Shown here one piece after another: positions 61,601 through 64,000 of a DNA stretch of 64,000 nt. The stretch comes from Oscheius tipulae (Eukaryota > Nematoda > Chromadorea > Rhabditida > Rhabditidae), in the NCBI GenBank assembly GCA_037178975.1, contig JASJZH010000003.1, positions 3,348,001-3,412,000 on the forward strand, read 5' to 3'. The translations under genes and the position numbers were made by a program. Position 1 is the first letter of the stretch. Each line of letters opens with the position of its first letter. A model generated the notes under the pieces. It saw only the letters and a list, made by a program, of their open reading frames with translations, made no database searches and was not told where the DNA came from.

Positions 61601-62016
61601 TAATTATGACTTCAGCCTTCTATGAGACGGATAATAGTCGAAGAATCTGCTCATAGCGGGTGGGGATTCATTCCGTTTAACTAGAAGCAGCTATCCAAAA
61701 AGAGCGAAAAAATTTTCCAGGCGTTTGTTCGATGGACTATGGAGCTTCGTCGCTAATTCAAAAGGTCCACAAACTGCACTTTCATGCTTTCACTTTTTGT
61801 TCTATCACGGTTAAATTTTTGATTAAAAGAAATCCAAATGACTATTTTCGAGCTGATATCAGCTCGGTAAGTAACTTACCCATCGTCGAAGAGAAACTCG
61901 CCGTGCAGACTGTGGAGAAAAGGAATCACAGAAGAGATGACAGCTATGAGGTAGGGAAAGTGCGAGTCCCTGAGAAAGCGTAGGGAGTCGGTAGTCTTTT
62001 GTTTAGACCTCCCCAT
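58620..62016 (-). CDS. TMTC transmembrane and TPR O-mannosyltransferase-like protein
   Basis: ER multi-pass protein of the TMTC1-4 family, which O-mannosylate cadherins. Exon 1 starts MGRSKQKTTDSLRFLRDSHF and contains HSLHGEFLFDDG, the first luminal-loop acidic motif. After a 419-nt intron (61461-61879) come TNSDVLGHTSIWNLFRNDFWG, GSHKSFRPLTTLTFRL, VHPVHCEAVSSIVGRADVLA, TM helices, and then C-terminal TPR repeats (AVSSYSQAIRIRHSFTAAYLNLG, AEDILSKCARLDGSHSKNW). It ends AKLMQARRKTIV then TAG. Which of TMTC1-4 it matches best cannot be settled by eye. Its stop lies 80 bp from the convergent SLC35D stop. Confidence 0.9.
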
Positions 62017-62551
62017 TCCGAAACGAGTATGAACAGAAATGCGCGGAGGGGCGGGGATTGCTTGGCGTACGATTGAGGGAAACAGGGGTTTTCCCCCATT
62101 TTCATGCGAAGAGCGTATTTCCTGTTGATTTCAACAAATGTACCAGGCTGATAATTGGGTTAAACACTGCGACGTGGATGGCAACGCGCACCAAGTAGAC
62201 TCCATGTTGTCATTTCCAGCTACGTCTTTTTGTAATTTCCAAGCAGTCTCCCAAATTGTAAAAGAACATGAGAAGCACATACACTGAAGAAGCGTTTTTT
62301 TTTGGCTCTATGAAGTAATGAAAAATAACAGGAAAAAACATCTAAACTAGAGTACTTGCATAATACAACTATCAATTATTTTTAAAAACGCTCTGTCATC
62401 ATGTCACTATCCATGATCGGCGCATTGGAAAAAAAAATTTTGCGAGAAGATTCTTGTTCGAGATGTATTCAGAAAATCTAAAAAAGATTCGAGATTATAA
62501 GTAGGAACCAGCTGCTAACCATTTGGCGCATCAAATGAAACGAATTTTCCT
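62017..62551. other. intergenic upstream of TMTC
   Basis: About 535 bp, A/T-rich toward 62300-62500. No gene or repeat recognised; likely the TMTC promoter and the 3' flank of the next gene. Confidence 0.3.
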
Positions 62552-63105
62552 TTATTGTTCGATATTCTGTCCCTGTGAGGACGCCTTCTGAGCTGAGCTA
62601 CTTCGATCTCCTTTAGAAATGTCGAAGATGCTAGAAATGAGGAAGATAACTTGGTACCAAAAAATTAACATACGCATGATGTCATTAATCAAATTCTCGC
62701 ATGGTGGTGTCTCTTTTACACGAACTCGTCCAAAGTCTGCGGCAGTAAGTGGAGGAGATTCATCATGTATCGATTCAGTACTATCCGATACTGCTCGAAG
62801 TGTGACGTTTCCTGTAATACACGCTTAAGGTTGACTCACTGGATAGGTAATGAAGTGGTAAAAGAGTGCAAACAGTACGTTTGTGTATTCGATCGGCTAC
62901 TTCTGTGAAACAAGGAGTGTTTTTCTTGTTAATCCTTGGTCTCCGAAAGTTTTTGGGAAAATGGAAATGAATGGTTCTTTGATGAAAAATTTCGAGCATC
63001 TCGCGATTTGTCTCTGAAGTAGACATGTATAAAAGGAATAACTACTGAGTTACGTGTTGCCGTTGGGCTATATCGTCTCTTTTTTTCCGCATTCGTCTCC
63101 GACAT
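62552..63105 (-). CDS. hypothetical protein, about 150 residues
   Basis: A clean four-exon model: MSETNAEKKRRYSPTAT (start just after a TTTCAG), then REMLEIFHQRTIHFHFPKNF with EVADRIHKRTVCTLLPLHYL, then AVSDSTESIHDESPPLTAAD, and a Ser/Gln-rich end QNIEQ. Introns lie near 63024-63064, 62812-62840 and 62632-62670, and each restores the frame. I recognise no domain. The N-terminus is basic and the C-terminus polar, so a small nuclear protein is a guess only. It lies upstream of TMTC on the same strand. Confidence 0.45.
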
Positions 63106-63593
63106 GGAACTTTCTGAAACGAAAATATTGCAAAAGAAATTTAACGTTCAACAATTGCGAGGAGCAATTTTATACATACTTCTGATGCTCAACTCTAGAC
63201 TACTTGTACCAACTTACATAAGCGAAGAAATTAAATAATTAACCGTAAAATGAGCGTTGCAGCAATTCCAAAACCATAGCGTTATACCTTGCAGTATTTA
63301 TCTGTATTGTTACCAAAAAAAAACTGCAGAGGACGTATAAAAGAGCAACAACCCTTGGCAAAGAAAAAAAAAACATGAAAAATTTGAATTACCGCGCTTT
63401 CGTTGTAGCGAACCGCGCGCCAATCGCATATCGTAATCTTCCATACACCTTCGTACACCCTGCACCGGTCGAAATTTTTTGGGATCCTTTTCCTATTCCT
63501 ACTCTTGTTGGTGGTACCTCTTCTGCTGTTTCGCATTTGTTTTTCTCTGCATTTTCTTTGATCTTCTAAATCCTTTTTGTTGCAGGGTACAAC
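63106..63593. other. rpl-3 promoter and 5' leader
   Basis: About 490 bp between the divergent hypothetical gene and rpl-3. A pyrimidine-rich TTTTTGTTGCAG acceptor at 63576-63587 lies just before the rpl-3 ATG, so the leader is spliced or trans-spliced. Confidence 0.4.
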
Positions 63594-64000
63594 ATGTCGC
63601 ACCGAAAGTTTTCGGCGCCCCGCCACGGTTCCATGGGATTCGCTCCGAAAAAACGCTCCAAGAGATATCGCGGAAAAGTAAAGGCTTTCCCCAAGGACGA
63701 TGCTTCCAAGCCCATCCACCTTACTGCTTTCCTCGGCTACAAGGCTGGTATGACCCACATCGTCCGTGAGGTACGTAAATTTGGTTTCCCCAGCGTTCGA
63801 AATTTTCTTCAACCAGAGCTGATAATACTTGTTATTTTAGGTCGACAAGCCCGGATCCAAGGTCAACAAGAAGGAGGTTGTTGAGGCTGTCACCATCATC
63901 GAAACTCCTCCATTGGTCATCGTCGGAGTTGTCGGATACATCGACACTCCTCGCGGACCCCGTCAGTTCAAGACTGTCTTCGCCGAGCATCTTTCTGATG
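63594..64000 (+). CDS. rpl-3: ribosomal protein L3 (uL3), 5' part
   Basis: 60S subunit protein near the peptidyl-transferase centre. The N-terminus [20 protein letters not shown] and [17 protein letters not shown] is nearly invariant in eukaryotes. A 70-nt intron (about 63771-63840) follows THIVRE, and the next exon starts [19 protein letters not shown] and goes on to [19 protein letters not shown]. The gene is cut by the window end after about 110 residues of roughly 400. Confidence 0.97.

Overview
The window is nuclear DNA from a compact animal genome, most likely a nematode. Protein genes are split by very short GT-AG introns (mostly about 35-46 nt where I measured them) whose acceptors often read TTTTCAG. 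Several genes have such an acceptor directly before the ATG, as expected for spliced-leader trans-splicing. A tandem array of Str-superfamily serpentine chemoreceptors is nematode-specific. BMP-type SMAD, CLASP, endophilin, TMTC, ERMP1 and CENP-A genes fit an animal. I cannot name the species; a free-living rhabditid-like worm is a guess.

Layout. 0-6.3 kb: an SWT1-like PIN/WW nuclease (-) and a large RBR ubiquitin ligase (+). 6.5-20.1 kb: six genes on the minus strand in transcription order PRP19, ULP/SENP SUMO protease, mitochondrial ornithine carrier, glycyl-tRNA synthetase, xylulokinase and an unrecognised protein with cysteine-peptidase-like Cys and His boxes; short gaps suggest one or more operons. 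20.8-24.3 kb: HADHB thiolase and a BMP-type R-SMAD (+).

24.5-40.5 kb: one CLASP gene on the minus strand. Its conserved TOG and C-terminal exons can be joined in phase across very long introns. One 7.2-kb intron carries the whole chemoreceptor array (five intact genes and one truncated copy, all on the opposite strand). A 2.3-kb intron carries a tyrosine phosphatase gene on the same strand. A 1.5-kb intron has nothing I recognise.

42.8-49.3 kb: an SLC35A sugar-nucleotide transporter, a small RING protein and an ERMP1-type M28 peptidase (+). 49.3-52.2 kb: an alpha-arrestin gene (-) whose 1.25-kb intron contains an intronless glutamine synthetase on the opposite strand. 54-58.5 kb: a weakly supported small gene (+), a centromeric histone H3 variant (-), endophilin A and an SLC35D transporter (+). 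58.6-64 kb: TMTC (-), a small hypothetical gene (-) and the 5' part of ribosomal protein L3 (+), cut by the window end.

The recurring theme is bimodal introns: nearly all are tiny, and most of the long ones carry a nested gene or an inverted-repeat element. In xylulokinase the intron and a 433-bp fold-back element nearly coincide, as if the element had become the intron. Gene models were assembled by hand from reading frames and splice signals, so exon edges are approximate except where positions are given.
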